Of a stretch of DNA of 5,178 nt, positions 4,235-5,178 are shown piece after piece (position 1 is the first letter of the stretch; each line of letters opens with the position of its first letter). The stretch covers positions 1 through 5,178 of the forward strand of contig JAUYTF010000302.1 of the NCBI GenBank assembly GCA_030695285.1, read 5' to 3'. Origin of the DNA: Eubacteriales bacterium. GTDB taxonomy: Bacteria; Bacillota; Clostridia; Christensenellales; CAG-138. Below the pieces are notes generated by a model, which was not told the origin of the DNA, made no database searches, and saw only the letters and a list, made by a program, of their open reading frames with translations. The translations under genes were made by a program, and so were the position numbers.

Positions 4235-5178
4235 TTAGAATGGATAGTTGCCAACGTTCTCGGCAGTAAAAACAACACGTTCCGGTAAGAGCACGACGCC
4301 GTTATTCATGTCAGGCGTGGTTGCGCCGGGCACGAGAGCATCATTGGCAACGATCGAGCAGTCGCCGATGCCGGGAACCGTGATGGTATCGCCGGCTTTA
4401 CAGGTGTTGCCGGCTGCGAGGTATGCTGCAAAGTAGCAGCCCAACGCGCCCTGGATACCGCAATCCCAAAGACCCCACTGTTCAACGATACCAGCGTTGA
4501 GGTAAGCGGTCATGCCGGAAGGCGTGCAGAACCCGGTGATGGTAATGTCATCCTTGGTCAGACCCTTATTCTGGGCGGCTTGGCTCTGCCCGGGTAGCGC
4601 AGTGGAATCGTTGCAGATGATCAGGTCGATATCAGAGTATGCATCCAGGATGGATTCACCGATCGAAACGGACTTCTGGGAGTCCTGTTCGGAATAGAAC
4701 GGACCTCCGACAACGACCCAGTTCGGGTACATTTCTTTGATGTATGCTTCACCGGCGACGTACCAGCTGTTCTGGTCGGCGACGGCAGCCTGGGAATAAT
4801 GCCACGCATACTTGATCGTGCCGTTGACATCCTTGCCACGGTTGGTCAGGGCATCCGCGCCCATGTCAACCAGCATCTGGCCGAGGATTTCCGGCGTGCC
4901 CTGGGAGACCATAAGGGATCGCGCGTCATCCGAAACGTCGGAATCCCACGTGGTGACGACGATGCCGGCAGCAATTGCTTCCTTCAGCTTCTCATCGAGC
5001 GCTTTTGCGTCAACGGAAGAGATGGAGATCGCGTCCACGCCGGCGTCCATGGCCTGCTGAATGACTTCCAGCTGGTCGGTGACAGAAGCGGTCGCGCTGC
5101 CCATATACTTCACGGTGATGCCCCACTGTTCGGCATACTTCTGCGCGCCGGCATTCGCGGCTTCGAAGAAGGAGTTGC
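4235..5178 (-). CDS. LsrB/RhaS-type sugar ABC transporter substrate-binding protein (partial)
   Basis: The 313 visible residues are a type-I periplasmic-binding protein (ribose/AI-2 family), which outside the membrane captures a ligand for an ABC importer. The start, with the signal or lipoprotein sequence, lies beyond the right edge; the frame opens with NSFFEAANAGAQKYAEQWGI, usually some 50 residues in. The match to LsrB (autoinducer-2) and RhaS (rhamnose) proteins is close: TWDSD, QGTP...G.MLV, ADQN, YSDIDLIICND, ALP, GLWD, and the ending NNGVVLLPERVVF...ENVGNYPF. In LsrB the ligand residues include Lys35, Asp116, Asp166, Gln167, Pro220 and Ala222. Counting from the first visible residue, Asp78, Asp134, Gln135 and Pro195 correspond; Ala222 appears as Gln197, and Lys35 is out of view. 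The ligand is therefore open: AI-2, rhamnose or another sugar. It is the last gene of its unit, with the permease and ATPase genes presumably upstream. Confidence 0.9.
   Translation of the reverse strand, partial: NSFFEAANAGAQKYAEQWGITVKYMGSATASVTDQLEVIQQAMDAGVDAISISSVDAKALDEKLKEAIAAGIVVTTWDSDVSDDARSLMVSQGTPEILGQMLVDMGADALTNRGKDVNGTIKYAWHYSQAAVADQNSWYVAGEAYIKEMYPNWVVVGGPFYSEQDSQKSVSIGESILDAYSDIDLIICNDSTALPGQSQAAQNKGLTKDDITITGFCTPSGMTAYLNAGIVEQWGLWDCGIQGALGCYFAAYLAAGNTCKAGDTITVPGIGDCSIVANDALVPGATTPDMNNGVVLLPERVVFTAENVGNYPF

Noticed and set aside
1..5178. CRISPR arrays, toxin-antitoxin pairs, integrase or attachment sites
   Set aside because: I looked for regularly spaced repeats, small paired genes and recombinase motifs and found none.

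Overview
The window looks like a chromosomal stretch of an anaerobic Bacillota (Clostridia-type) bacterium of medium to high GC. The clues are strong AGGAGG-type ribosome sites, a DegV fatty-acid-binding protein, an LsrB/RhaS-type sugar-binding protein with clostridial-looking sequence, and prophage tail genes of the kind found in gut Clostridia. No species can be named from the sequence.

Layout, left to right. (1) 3-167, plus strand: the last 54 codons of an unrecognised gene. (2) 235-984, minus strand: a decayed prophage remnant. It holds the start of a tape-measure gene joined in frame to the end of a tail-fibre/collar gene, then a frameshifted HNH endonuclease. A bidirectional terminator separates it from the first gene. 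(3) 1067-2097, plus strand: a complete single-gene degV unit with a good promoter, a perfect 17-bp palindrome just downstream of the -10 box, a GC-rich leader hairpin and a textbook terminator. (4) 2100-2461: noncoding DNA with two promoter-like sites and a short direct repeat. (5) 2462-2899, minus strand: the C-terminal part of an IS5-family transposase, truncated and with stop codons. (6) 2959-3673, minus strand: an AT-rich gene for a CDP-alcohol phosphatidyltransferase with its own promoter. (7) 3674-4172: mostly noncoding DNA with a possible remnant of a membrane-protein gene. (8) 4173-5178, minus strand: the 3' part of an LsrB-like ABC-transporter substrate-binding gene and its terminator, open at the right edge.

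The genes do not form one pathway. The degV product and the CDP-alcohol enzyme both touch phospholipid synthesis, but they are on opposite strands, separated by the transposase remnant, and differ strongly in base composition. The region is best read as an accessory junction: intact metabolic or transport genes at the edges and centre, with prophage and insertion-sequence wreckage between them. I see no clearly new multi-gene system. The most useful leads are the operator-like palindrome before degV, the tape-measure/tail-fibre deletion fusion, and the changed ligand pocket of the LsrB-like protein.
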